From NCBI RefSeq assembly GCF_000238255.3, contig NZ_CP011039.1:1599001-1663000 (forward strand): DNA of 64,000 bases. The letters run 5' to 3'. Below the pieces are notes generated by a model that made no database searches, had not been told where the DNA came from, and saw only the letters and a list, made by a program, of their open reading frames with translations. Below, piece after piece: positions 27,265 through 36,744 of this stretch; the stretch's first letter is position 1, and each line of letters begins with the position of its first letter. The stretch is from Pseudoalteromonas spongiae UST010723-006. GTDB lineage: Bacteria > Pseudomonadota > Gammaproteobacteria > Enterobacterales > Alteromonadaceae. The translations under genes were made by a program, and so were the position numbers.

Positions 27265-28275
27265 TTATAAGGCGCTTATGATCTTTTTGATCATAGGTGG
27301 TCCTTGGTAAATAAAACCAGTGTACACTTGCACTAAATCAGCGCCAGCGGCGAATTTTTCTTTCGCAGATTCGGCCGAATCAATACCACCGACACCGATA
27401 ATTGGCAACTCACCGTTAGTTAAGCGTTTAATTTCTTTAACTATTTCCGTAGATTTCTGACGAACTGGATGACCCGATAAGCCCCCTGCTTCATTCGCAT
27501 GTTGCATGCCTTCTACTGCGCTGCGATCAAGCGTCGTGTTAGTTGCAATCACGCCGTCAATTTTATTATTGATCAATGATTCAGATACTTGCTGAACTTG
27601 AATTTGATCAAGATCCGGTGCAATTTTAACTAACATAGGTACTTGTTTACCGTGTTTTGCTGCTAAATCAAGCTGCTCATTCTTAAGTGAACCAAGTAAA
27701 TCATCTAGCGCCTCACCATATTGTAAGTCACGTAGTCCTGGGGTATTAGGTGATGAAATATTCACCGTAATATAAGATGCACTGGTAAATACTTTACGCA
27801 TACAGTGAATGTAGTCGTCTTTACCTTGCTCATTAGGCGTGTCTTTGTTCTTACCAATGTTAATGCCTAATATGCCTTTGTACTGCGCATTTTTTACGTT
27901 CTCTAGTAAGTAATCTACACCTTTATTATTAAAGCCCATACGGTTAATCACCGCATTAGCCTGAGGTAAACGGAAAATACGCGGTTTGTCGTTACCTGCC
28001 TGTGGGCGCGGTGTCACCGTACCTACTTCAATAAAGCCAAAGCCCATTTGTGAAAAGGCATCGATGCATTCGGCATTTTTATCAAGACCCGCAGCAAGAC
28101 CAACTGGATTTGGCAATTCTAAACCTAAAAACGTGGTTGGTTTACTTGCAACCGATTGAGACCAGCACATCGATAACGGTGTATTGGCAAATCGCTTTAG
28201 GTTTGATAAAGCAAAGTCATGCGACCATTCAGCATCTTTACTAAACATAAAACGACGCGCTAAATCATAAAACAT
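27265..28275 (-). CDS. pyrD: Dihydroorotate dehydrogenase (quinone), class 2
   Basis: The 336-residue FMN enzyme oxidises dihydroorotate to orotate with quinone in pyrimidine synthesis. An amphipathic N-terminal membrane-association segment precedes the barrel ([21 protein letters not shown]). The class 2 catalytic serine lies in [14 protein letters not shown], and [12 protein letters not shown] and [11 protein letters not shown] bind FMN phosphate. Length is identical to the E. coli enzyme. A gdhB terminator lies about 20 bp upstream of its start, so pyrD must have a promoter in that short gap or depend on read-through. Confidence 0.97.
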   Translation of the reverse strand: MFYDLARRFMFSKDAEWSHDFALSNLKRFANTPLSMCWSQSVASKPTTFLGLELPNPVGLAAGLDKNAECIDAFSQMGFGFIEVGTVTPRPQAGNDKPRIFRLPQANAVINRMGFNNKGVDYLLENVKNAQYKGILGINIGKNKDTPNEQGKDDYIHCMRKVFTSASYITVNISSPNTPGLRDLQYGEALDDLLGSLKNEQLDLAAKHGKQVPMLVKIAPDLDQIQVQQVSESLINNKIDGVIATNTTLDRSAVEGMQHANEAGGLSGHPVRQKSTEIVKEIKRLTNGELPIIGVGGIDSAESAKEKFAAGADLVQVYTGFIYQGPPMIKKIISAL

Positions 28276-28294
28276 AATTGTGTTGACCTCTTAA

Positions 28295-28326
28295 TAAAAA
28301 AATACCCCGGAAAATTCCGGGGTATT
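28295..28326 (-). terminator. Rho-independent terminator of gdhB
   Basis: A 12-bp perfect stem (AATACCCCGGAA and complement) is followed on the minus strand by a seven-residue T-run. It lies 15 bp after the gdhB stop and 20 bp before the pyrD start. Confidence 0.92.
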
Positions 28327-28341
28327 GTATCTAAATTTTTG

Positions 28342-31300
28342 TTATTGCGCAGTATCGCAATTGTGGCTTAGTAGCATTAATTCGCGTAATGCCACCGAGA
28401 ATTTTGCAAAGTCGTGCGTTTGCGACGTTTTAAACTCAGCCAACATATGCTGCCAACGCTCAAGCAGTACTTGGTGCTCGTTCATCCAGCTTTCAATGAT
28501 GGTATCAACATCACAACCCGCTGTTTCACAGTTATTAAGCACAACTTGTGAAAGAGAACGCTGCTGCCAATCAAGCTCTTCACGGTACGATGCACGTGCA
28601 AGTGCTTGCCAGTGGTTGGCAACCGGTTGCTTAGTAATTTGATCTAAGAACCAGTGTAGACCCATGCCCGCACCAAGCTTGAAGTAAGTTTCAGAAACTT
28701 GTGAAATTGGTTTACTTGATGCATCTGCTACTTGCGCTAAGTCCATCACTGAGAACAAGCTTGAAAGTTGTGCAATGCGCTTAGCCAGTGCACTTGGTAC
28801 ACCTTCTTTAGCCAATAAGTTAATTTCTGTATTCAGTTTTTCAGCTTCTTCGTCAACCATATACGACGTGATGTTTTCACTTAAGTCATTAAACGCAGGT
28901 GCAAAGAACTCGATTGTTTGTTCAATGTTGAGTGCTTTGTTGCGGTGACGTAAGAACCAACGTGTCGCGCGACGTACAGTACGGCGTAATTGATACAACA
29001 TTTCTGTTTGTACAATTGACGGGATCTGGTTATCAAGTGCAGAGATATCTTGCCATGCATTACCCAATTCAAATACCGCTTTAGCCATTGAGTAACAAAG
29101 TACAATTTCGCTTACTGGTGCACCTGTCTCTTCGCTCATACGAACGATAAAGTTCAGACCCATATCATTAACGATTTGGTTTGCTAGTTTAGTTGCAATG
29201 ATTTCACCACGCAGTGGGTGGTTATCCATCGCATTGTTGAAACGTTCGCGCAGCGGTGCTGGGAATGCATCAACTAACAAGCTTCTGTAATAAGGATTAT
29301 CAGTGATTTCTTCGATTACAAGCTGCTCTTTAAGCACCATTTTAGCGTATGACACAAGTACAGAAAGTTCTGGACGCGTTAAGCCCTTACCTGCTGCTTG
29401 ACGTTCTGCTAACTCTTCGTCAGAAGGTAAGAATTCAATATCACGGTTAAGTTTGCCATCTTTTTCAAGCGCGTGAATAAAGCGAATTTGCTCTTTAAGC
29501 GTTTGTGGGCCTTTTAACTGTGTTACAGAAATTGTGTGCGTTTGACGGTAACAGTCTTTTAATACCATCTCTGATACTTCATCCGTCATTGAATAAAGTA
29601 ATTCGTCACGCTGTTTCTTAGTTAAATCACCTTCAGAAACCAGACCATTTAGTAAAATCTTAATGTTTACTTCGTTATCTGAACACGCAACACCACCCAC
29701 GTTATCGATGAAGTCTGTGTTCATACGACCACCATTAGCAGTGAATTCGATACGACCTAATTGCGTTGCACCTAAGTTACCACCTTCACCGAAGATCTTC
29801 GCGTTAAGCTCTTCACCATTAACACGTAGCGCATCGTTTGCTCGGTCGCCCACATCAGCATGCGTTTCAGATTTCGCTTTGATGTAAGTACCAATACCAC
29901 CGTTCCAAATTAGGTCTACCTGCATCATTAAGATTGCACGTAACAACTCATTTGGTGTCATTGTAACTTTCTTAGTACCTAGCATTTTCTTAATTTCAGG
30001 CGTCAGTGTAATTGACTTCGCACTACGTGAGAAAATACCACCGCCTTGAGAAATTAAGTCTTTGTTATAGTCTTCCCACGATGAACGTGGTAGTTCAAAC
30101 ATACGCTTGCGCTCTAGGTATGAAGACGCTGCATCTGGATTCGGGTCGATGAAGATATGCATGTGGTTAAATGCAGCTTGCAGACGAATATGCTTAGATA
30201 ACAGCATACCGTTACCGAATACGTCACCTGCCATGTCACCAATGGCAACACAGGTAAAGTCAGTCGTCTGACAATCAATGCCAATTTCGCGGAAGTGACG
30301 TTTAACTGATTCCCACGCACCTTTAGCAGTAATACCCATGGCTTTGTGGTCATAACCAATTGAACCACCTGATGCGAATGCATCACCTAACCAGAAACCG
30401 TATTCTTCAGAAATGCCATTTGCAATATCTGAGAAAGTCGCGGTGCCTTTATCGGCTGCAACTACTAGGTATGGGTCGTCTTCGTCATGACGTACAACAT
30501 CCACTGGCGGTACAATTTCACCGTGGTGAATGTTATCTGTGATATCTAATAAACCACGGATAAATAGTTTGTAACACTCTTGACCTTCTTTAAAGAAGGC
30601 TTCTCGATCAGTTGGCAGCTGTTTACAAACAAAACCACCTTTTGAACCTACAGGTACAATTACGGTGTTTTTAACTTGCTGCGCTTTAACAAGACCTAGT
30701 ACTTCTGTACGGAAATCTTCACGGCGGTCTGACCAACGTAAACCACCACGAGCAACCTTGCCACCACGTAAGTGAACACCTTCAACACGCGGCGAGTAAA
30801 CAAAAATCTCAAACGCAGGCAGTGGTAATGGCATTTCAGGAATTAGGCTTGGTTGAACCTTAAATGAAATGTAAGACTTGTTGATGCCGTCTTTATCTTT
30901 TTGATAGAAGTTAGTACGCAGTGTTGCACCAATCATATCAACGTAAAGTCGAATAATTCGGTCATCATCTAAGTTCGCAACATTATCAAGTTCAGCAATA
31001 ATATCGTTAACGATTTTCTCATAGCCTTTTTCAGTAAACTTAGACTTAGGTGAGAACTTCTTATCGAATAATTTTACAAGTAACTGTGCAATATGTGGGT
31101 AGTTTTCAAATGTGCTTTCGATATAGCTTTGTGAGAACGTCACACCAATTTGACGCATGTATTTTGCGTAGGCACGAATGATCGACGCTTCGCGTCCTTT
31201 TAAGCTTGCCGCAAGAACAAGTTTGTTGAAACCATCATCTTCAAGCTTGTTGTTCCATACATTAAGCAATGCAAGTTGGAAACGCTCCGACACCTTCGAG

Positions 31301-33180
31301 AAATCGTCAAGGTCATCGTTGCTCATTAGCATGCTGAAATCCATAATCCAGTTTACTTGACCATCTTCGGTCTTCACTGAATACGGTGTTTCACCAATAA
31401 CACGAAGACCAAAATTCTCAATAATTGGCATTACATCTGATAAGTGAATTGGTTCGTTTTTGTGATATAGACTTAAACGTACCTGATTTGTATTGGCACT
31501 TTCTTGTGGACGGTAAAACAGCATTGCAAGCTTGTTTTCGTCTGACAAGCTTTCTAGCTTTTCAATATCAACAACAGCAGCACTTGGCAGTACTTGTTCA
31601 CGGTAAGCACTAGCAAAGGCTTTAGAATACTTACGAGCAAGTTCATTGCCGCGCGACTCGCCTGCACGCTCAAGTAATGCACTGTGAAGTTTATCTTCCC
31701 ATGTACGGGCCGCTTCAATTAGGTTTCTTTCGATTTGTTTCACTGTATATTCAACATTTTGGTCGCAACCACGTACCGTATAATGCGTACGTGCTAGCAT
31801 TGATTCTGAGAAGAAGGTGGTAAACTCAACTTTTTCGTTTGAGCCGAACGCATTCGCAAGAATGTTTTGCGTTTCACGACGCAATGCCGTGTTATAGCGC
31901 TCTCTTGGTACATAGACCATGCACGAGAAGAAACGACCATAAGTATCTTGGCGTACAAATACACGTGACATATCACGTTCTTGCATATGGTGAACGCCAA
32001 GAGCAACTTCTAATAATTCTTTTTCGCGTGCTTGTAATAACTCATCACGTGGGTACGTTTCTAAAATATTAAGTACCGCTTTGTATGCATGCGTGCCCGG
32101 CGCAAAGTCTGTCATATCAAGTACGCGCTTGATCTTACTTTTTAGTACCGGTACGTCTGCTGCACTGTTGTTATAGAAGCTTGAAGAGAACAAACCAATA
32201 AAGCGATCTTCACCAATTACATTGCCTTCGTCATCGAAACGTTTAATGCCGATGTAATCAATATAAGCTGGACGATGAACGCGTGAAAGTGAGTTTGTTT
32301 TGGTAAGGATAAGCAAGTTATCACTGTGTGCTTCTTTACGTGCAACTTCTGGTAAATCAGAAAGGCGACGAGATTTAGTCTCATCTGATAACTTCATCAT
32401 GCCTAAGCTTGTATCAGCCACACCCGTTAACTGATAGTCACCTTTAATCGGTGATAAGTCGTATTGGCGATAACCCATAAGTGTGAAGTTATCTTTTGCT
32501 AACCAATCTAAGAACTCAACTGTTTCTTTAACTTCAGTTTTATTTTTAATGCCTTTACGTTTTGGCAGCACTTTGCTGATAGACACAAGTTTATCTTTAA
32601 TCGCTAACCAGTCTTCAACGGCTACCGACACATCTGCCAACACTGACTCTAACTCTTTTTTAATAGATGCAATAACCGACTTATCAGACTGACGGTCGAT
32701 TTCAATAAAGAACACGGTTTTGTTTGAGTCAGACTCTTGCTCTGTCTTCATACCAGACAATGCAGAGATTAAACCATCTTTGTCGCGCTTAATTTTTAAC
32801 GGAGAGTGAAGTAATAAGTGTGAAACAATATTTTCACGCGCCAAAGCCATGCGAACAGAGTCCACTAAAAACGGCATGTCTTTTGCGATTATTTCTACGA
32901 TTGTGTGAGAGGATTGCCAACCATTATTAGCGAGTTCTGGATTAAATACACGGATAAGCGCTGTATCATCAGTGTGTTTTTCCAAGCTATTCCATAAGCT
33001 AAGCGCTGCGCCATATAAGTCACTGTCATTACGGCTTGCTAAGTCTTCAGTCGACATATTACTGTAGAGTGTTTTAGCAAACTTTTCGACAAGCGACACA
33101 TTTGTGGCTTTTACCTTACTACGGATCAAAGACGATACGTTTTCGAGTAAAACTGAGGTTTGGCCTTCTTGTTGAGTCAT
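28342..33180 (-). CDS. gdhB: NAD-specific glutamate dehydrogenase, large (GDH-180) type
   Basis: The 1612-residue protein is a large NAD-dependent glutamate dehydrogenase converting glutamate to 2-oxoglutarate and ammonia. The N-terminal half holds ACT-like regulatory regions (about residues 1-700). The catalytic core follows from roughly residue 790: VHLRGGKVARGGLRWSDR, TVIVPVGSKGGFV with the substrate lysine region, and GDMAGDVFGNGMLLS of the NAD-binding fold. A helical C-terminal region completes the protein. Length is typical of the class (about 1600). It stands alone as a transcription unit with a 203-bp upstream gap. Confidence 0.96.
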   Translation of the reverse strand: MTQQEGQTSVLLENVSSLIRSKVKATNVSLVEKFAKTLYSNMSTEDLASRNDSDLYGAALSLWNSLEKHTDDTALIRVFNPELANNGWQSSHTIVEIIAKDMPFLVDSVRMALARENIVSHLLLHSPLKIKRDKDGLISALSGMKTEQESDSNKTVFFIEIDRQSDKSVIASIKKELESVLADVSVAVEDWLAIKDKLVSISKVLPKRKGIKNKTEVKETVEFLDWLAKDNFTLMGYRQYDLSPIKGDYQLTGVADTSLGMMKLSDETKSRRLSDLPEVARKEAHSDNLLILTKTNSLSRVHRPAYIDYIGIKRFDDEGNVIGEDRFIGLFSSSFYNNSAADVPVLKSKIKRVLDMTDFAPGTHAYKAVLNILETYPRDELLQAREKELLEVALGVHHMQERDMSRVFVRQDTYGRFFSCMVYVPRERYNTALRRETQNILANAFGSNEKVEFTTFFSESMLARTHYTVRGCDQNVEYTVKQIERNLIEAARTWEDKLHSALLERAGESRGNELARKYSKAFASAYREQVLPSAAVVDIEKLESLSDENKLAMLFYRPQESANTNQVRLSLYHKNEPIHLSDVMPIIENFGLRVIGETPYSVKTEDGQVNWIMDFSMLMSNDDLDDFSKVSERFQLALLNVWNNKLEDDGFNKLVLAASLKGREASIIRAYAKYMRQIGVTFSQSYIESTFENYPHIAQLLVKLFDKKFSPKSKFTEKGYEKIVNDIIAELDNVANLDDDRIIRLYVDMIGATLRTNFYQKDKDGINKSYISFKVQPSLIPEMPLPLPAFEIFVYSPRVEGVHLRGGKVARGGLRWSDRREDFRTEVLGLVKAQQVKNTVIVPVGSKGGFVCKQLPTDREAFFKEGQECYKLFIRGLLDITDNIHHGEIVPPVDVVRHDEDDPYLVVAADKGTATFSDIANGISEEYGFWLGDAFASGGSIGYDHKAMGITAKGAWESVKRHFREIGIDCQTTDFTCVAIGDMAGDVFGNGMLLSKHIRLQAAFNHMHIFIDPNPDAASSYLERKRMFELPRSSWEDYNKDLISQGGGIFSRSAKSITLTPEIKKMLGTKKVTMTPNELLRAILMMQVDLIWNGGIGTYIKAKSETHADVGDRANDALRVNGEELNAKIFGEGGNLGATQLGRIEFTANGGRMNTDFIDNVGGVACSDNEVNIKILLNGLVSEGDLTKKQRDELLYSMTDEVSEMVLKDCYRQTHTISVTQLKGPQTLKEQIRFIHALEKDGKLNRDIEFLPSDEELAERQAAGKGLTRPELSVLVSYAKMVLKEQLVIEEITDNPYYRSLLVDAFPAPLRERFNNAMDNHPLRGEIIATKLANQIVNDMGLNFIVRMSEETGAPVSEIVLCYSMAKAVFELGNAWQDISALDNQIPSIVQTEMLYQLRRTVRRATRWFLRHRNKALNIEQTIEFFAPAFNDLSENITSYMVDEEAEKLNTEINLLAKEGVPSALAKRIAQLSSLFSVMDLAQVADASSKPISQVSETYFKLGAGMGLHWFLDQITKQPVANHWQALARASYREELDWQQRSLSQVVLNNCETAGCDVDTIIESWMNEHQVLLERWQHMLAEFKTSQTHDFAKFSVALRELMLLSHNCDTAQ

Positions 33181-33221
33181 TATGTGTTCCTTATCTATAC
33201 CTACCTGTGAACGGTAACTAT

Positions 33222-33242
33222 TTGCAGTCTAACAAACTGCAA
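33222..33242 (-). other. Inverted repeat upstream of gdhB
   Basis: TTGCAGT and its complement ACTGCAA enclose a 7-bp centre about 42-62 bp upstream of the gdhB ATG. It could be a leader hairpin or an operator. The rest of the 203-bp gap between gdhB and the RND gene shows no gene. Confidence 0.35.
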
Positions 33243-33351
33243 TGGAGTCAGGTGAATTCTAACTCTTTTAGCATAGATATAAATAGCATTTTTTGTAGCA
33301 AACCAGTACATATTTCAACCAGTTGGCTTACTATTCACAAAATATAGATAG

Positions 33352-33373
33352 AAATGGCCATTTCTGGCCATTT
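33352..33373 (-). terminator. Hairpin after the RND transporter gene
   Basis: On the minus strand AAATGGCCA-GAAA-TGGCCATTT forms a 9-bp stem with a GAAA tetraloop just past the RND stop. A U-run is lacking, so it may be a weak terminator or a 3'-end stabiliser. Confidence 0.5.
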
Positions 33374-33383
33374 CAGTACACAT

Positions 33384-35708
33384 TTATTCAGAAGTTTTTT
33401 TGCGCCACAGTAGTGTACCTAGCGCTGGTAGGAGGAGTACAGCACCTAACATGTTGACCAAAAACATAAAGGTTAGCAGAATTCCCATGTCCATTTGGAA
33501 CTTAAGTGCAGAAAATACCCAAGTGCTTACACCAACAGCTAAGGTAATTCCGGTAAACAGTACCGCACTACCACGCTCAATCAACGCACGGCGATATGCT
33601 TCTGTTAATGGTACGCCTTGGCGTAATAACCCACTCATTGACGACAGAATGTAAATACCATAGTCAACACCAATACCAACACCCAGTGCAATTACCGGTA
33701 ATGTACTTACTGTTAAACCAATTTCTAGCGACACCATCAATGCTTGTGCAAGTGTTGACACCACATAAAGCGGTAACACTACCGCAATGGTGGCACGTAA
33801 CGAACGGAAACTGATTAAGCAAAGTAAAATTACCGCACCGTAAACGTAAATCATCATCGGCAATTGCGCTTCGCTTACTGACTCGTTTGTCGCAGCCATA
33901 ACGCCAACTGGACCTGACGCTAACTTAAATTTAAGTGTGTCTGTGCCCTCTTCTTGTGCGAATTGCTTAACCGCATCGACAACCTGATTAATCGTTTTCG
34001 CTTTATGGTCTTCAATAAAGGCAACAATTGGCATCACAGAGCAATCACTGTTCAATAAACCTGAGCTTGTTTCTACGCGGCTAGACGCTTGTACAAGTGA
34101 CGCCGTGTTGCGCGGCAGAGTTTGCCATTTTAAATTACCTTCGTTGTAACCGGCGTTAACCTGCTGTGCGATACTGCTAAGAGAAACAGCAGATTGCACA
34201 CCGTCAACGTTTTGTAACTTCCACTGAAAACGGTCAATTCGCTCCATGGTATCGTGGAAAGTACACGCTTCTGGCTCTGCCTCAACAATCACTTTTAAAA
34301 TATCTACCGAGATCGAATATTTGTCGGTGATAAGGAAAGTATCTTGGTTATAACGGGCATCTTCATGAAGCGACGGCGCACCTGCATGTAAGTCACCAAT
34401 TTGCATTTCGTTTGATTTGATAAAACCAAATACAAAAAGAGCAGCAGCAATAAATAAAATCGCCTTGCTCGCTTTTGGCTCAGTGGCTTTAACAAGCATT
34501 TCACGAATACCCGCAAACGCGTCGTGTGTCTCGCCATTACCATCATCAACACGCTTCATTTTGGTGTAATCAAGGTAAGAGGCAATCACTGGTAGTAATA
34601 CAAGGTTGGTAAAGATAATTACTGCTACACCAAGGCTCGCTGTAATCGCAAGCTCACGAATAATACCAATGTCGATTGATAATAATGTGATAAAACCAAC
34701 AGTGTCAGACAATAATGCAATACCACCAGGAACAAGCAATGCAGCAAAACTAGATTGCGCTGCAACCTTATTAGACAAGCCCTTCGCCACTTTCTGACCA
34801 ATACTGTTGATCATCTGCACGCCATGACTTACACCGATAGCAAATACCAAAAATGGTACTAAAATTGACATTGGGTCAAGACCAAAGCCAACTAAATTTA
34901 ATAAGCCAAGTTGCCAAATTACCGCAATAAGTGAGCACACAATTGGTAACACGGTTAGCTTCATACTCTTACAGAAAAGCCATACCATCACCGTAGTAAT
35001 CAAAATCGCAATTAAGAAAAACAACACAACGTCTTTAGCGCCATCGGCAACATCACCTGCCATTTTAGCAAAACCGATAATGTGAATAGATACGTTATCG
35101 GTAGTAAATTTGTTGCGAATTTCCGATTCAAGCTTTTCAGCAAATACTAAGGTATCGAGTTTTTCTTGCGTCTTTGGATCCGTTTCCATTAACTGAGCTG
35201 TTACCATAGCGCACGAATAATCGTTCGCTACCATACGGCCAACAACTTTTGCTTTTTCAATGTTTGATTTAACAGTTGCAAGACCGCGCGCATCGGCTTT
35301 GAAATCTGCTGGAATAATTGGCCCACCGGCAAAGCCGTCTTCAACTACTTCAACAAAGCGCGCGCTCGGTGCAAATATCGAACTTACAAGCGGTCGATTA
35401 ACACCCGGAATAAAGAATAACTGATCGTGCACATTTTTAAGCTGGGTAAAGAACTCTTCATTAAAAATGTCACCACGCGTATCACACACTGAAATTAAAA
35501 TACCATTAGCACCGCCAAATTGCTTTTCGTGCTTAAGGTAGGTTTTCATGTACTCGTGGTTTAACGGAATATTCTTATTAAACGACGCATCGAGTTTAAT
35601 TTGAGTAGCTTGGAAACCTAAAAATACAGTGGCCGCAATAAAGATAAACAATACTGCTAAGCGGTGTCTAAAAAGACTTGTTTCTATTTTTGTTAATAAT
35701 GAATTCAT
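33384..35708 (-). CDS. MMPL/RND-superfamily envelope transporter
   Basis: The 774-residue protein has the two-fold repeat of MMPL-type RND permeases: a first helix (about residues 16-32), a periplasmic loop, five to six helices (about 225-400), a second loop and a second helix bundle (about 620-770). The C-terminal half carries GVGIGVDYGIY with an aspartate near residue 682, the expected proton-relay position. The N-terminal half has FAIGVSHGVQMI, with Ser-His in that place. It ends the DUF1302-DUF1329-YCF48-RND cluster, 2 bp after the YCF48-like gene. Substrate unknown; lipids or other hydrophobic compounds are likely by family. Confidence 0.87.
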   Translation of the reverse strand: MNSLLTKIETSLFRHRLAVLFIFIAATVFLGFQATQIKLDASFNKNIPLNHEYMKTYLKHEKQFGGANGILISVCDTRGDIFNEEFFTQLKNVHDQLFFIPGVNRPLVSSIFAPSARFVEVVEDGFAGGPIIPADFKADARGLATVKSNIEKAKVVGRMVANDYSCAMVTAQLMETDPKTQEKLDTLVFAEKLESEIRNKFTTDNVSIHIIGFAKMAGDVADGAKDVVLFFLIAILITTVMVWLFCKSMKLTVLPIVCSLIAVIWQLGLLNLVGFGLDPMSILVPFLVFAIGVSHGVQMINSIGQKVAKGLSNKVAAQSSFAALLVPGGIALLSDTVGFITLLSIDIGIIRELAITASLGVAVIIFTNLVLLPVIASYLDYTKMKRVDDGNGETHDAFAGIREMLVKATEPKASKAILFIAAALFVFGFIKSNEMQIGDLHAGAPSLHEDARYNQDTFLITDKYSISVDILKVIVEAEPEACTFHDTMERIDRFQWKLQNVDGVQSAVSLSSIAQQVNAGYNEGNLKWQTLPRNTASLVQASSRVETSSGLLNSDCSVMPIVAFIEDHKAKTINQVVDAVKQFAQEEGTDTLKFKLASGPVGVMAATNESVSEAQLPMMIYVYGAVILLCLISFRSLRATIAVVLPLYVVSTLAQALMVSLEIGLTVSTLPVIALGVGIGVDYGIYILSSMSGLLRQGVPLTEAYRRALIERGSAVLFTGITLAVGVSTWVFSALKFQMDMGILLTFMFLVNMLGAVLLLPALGTLLWRKKTSE

Positions 35709-35710
35709 AA

Positions 35711-36697
35711 TTACTGCACGCTAAGTTTATGTATTCCCGCTTCTGATGCGACGATTAATTCATTATTATTCTTCGCACCCGCCAAAAGTGATTTGCCGTC
35801 TTTTGTAACAAATTTAACTAACTGGTTATCACTGTATGTAAACCACACACCACTATTTGCTAAAAGCACCGCTTTATTACCGACAATTTCAATATTATTT
35901 ATTGATGCTGTGGTGTCAGTTTCTAATTGTGTCCACTCAACACCATCAGTGCTAGAAAACGCAGTACCGCGCAAGCCACCGACTAAGTATTGATTATCTA
36001 ATTTATTGAATGAGAAAAATGAACCGGCATAGATTTCATCTAAGCGTTGCCATGTTTTACCCATATCGCTACTGGTTGCCATTAAACCTAGCTCACCCAC
36101 TAGCCACAGTGTTTCGCCATCTAAAAATATTTTATTAAAATGCGGTAGAATCGCTTGGGTTTCTATTTTGTACCCTTCTGGATCGGATTCTTTTAAGTCA
36201 TTCAGATACGCACGATCTTCTTCATACAACAGCGAATCATAAAATTCTTTTTGCCATGTTTTACCACCATCAGTTGTGCGATAACTTAAGCCATACGCGC
36301 CAATTGCTAATCCGTGGTTGGCATCAAAAAACAGAATATCAAGTAACGGCTTATCTAATTCGGGTAAAAACTGCTGAATTGTCCAATTTTTTCCGCCGTC
36401 TTTAGTATGCAAAATCGTTGCGTCGTGGCCTACCGCCCAACCAACATTGGCATTTATAAAATAAACACCCGTTAGCAAGCTTTGTACTGGAGAGTTTGCT
36501 TGTAGCCATTCTTGGTTGTCATTGCTATAAACAATGTTTCCCCACTTACCAACTGCCAAAGTTTGGCTGCCGACACGGGTAATATCGGTTAATAGATTTT
36601 TAGCCGCAAGTTTAGCTGGAATTGCCGCCTGTGGTGTAACTTGCGCAATTGCGCTAGTCGTCAATAGAGAGCCGATTAAAAATAGATATTTTTTCAT
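35711..36697 (-). CDS. YCF48-like / BNR-repeat periplasmic protein
   Basis: The 328-residue protein has a signal peptide (MKKYLFLIGSLLTTSAIAQ) and beta-propeller repeats with Asp-box motifs: TKDGGKNWT, TTDGGKTWQ, SSDMGKTWQ and STDGVEWTQ. Such YCF48-like proteins occur beside DUF1302, DUF1329 and RND genes in Pseudomonas and marine gammaproteobacteria. It probably acts in the periplasm as an accessory or assembly factor for the adjacent transporter, which starts 2 bp later. No catalytic residue is evident, and a sialidase function is unlikely. Confidence 0.85.
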   Translation of the reverse strand: MKKYLFLIGSLLTTSAIAQVTPQAAIPAKLAAKNLLTDITRVGSQTLAVGKWGNIVYSNDNQEWLQANSPVQSLLTGVYFINANVGWAVGHDATILHTKDGGKNWTIQQFLPELDKPLLDILFFDANHGLAIGAYGLSYRTTDGGKTWQKEFYDSLLYEEDRAYLNDLKESDPEGYKIETQAILPHFNKIFLDGETLWLVGELGLMATSSDMGKTWQRLDEIYAGSFFSFNKLDNQYLVGGLRGTAFSSTDGVEWTQLETDTTASINNIEIVGNKAVLLANSGVWFTYSDNQLVKFVTKDGKSLLAGAKNNNELIVASEAGIHKLSVQ

Positions 36698-36717
36698 ATA
36701 GGTAGCGTTGTGAGAAA

Positions 36718-36736
36718 AACGGCCCTCGCGGGCCGT
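36718..36736 (-). terminator. Internal terminator between DUF1329 and YCF48-like genes
   Basis: ACGGCCC-TCGC-GGGCCGT (7-bp GC-rich stem, tetraloop) is followed on the minus strand by TTTTC. It falls in the 47-bp gap inside the four-gene cluster, so it probably lowers expression of the two distal genes. Confidence 0.75.
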
Positions 36737-36744
36737 ATTATTAT

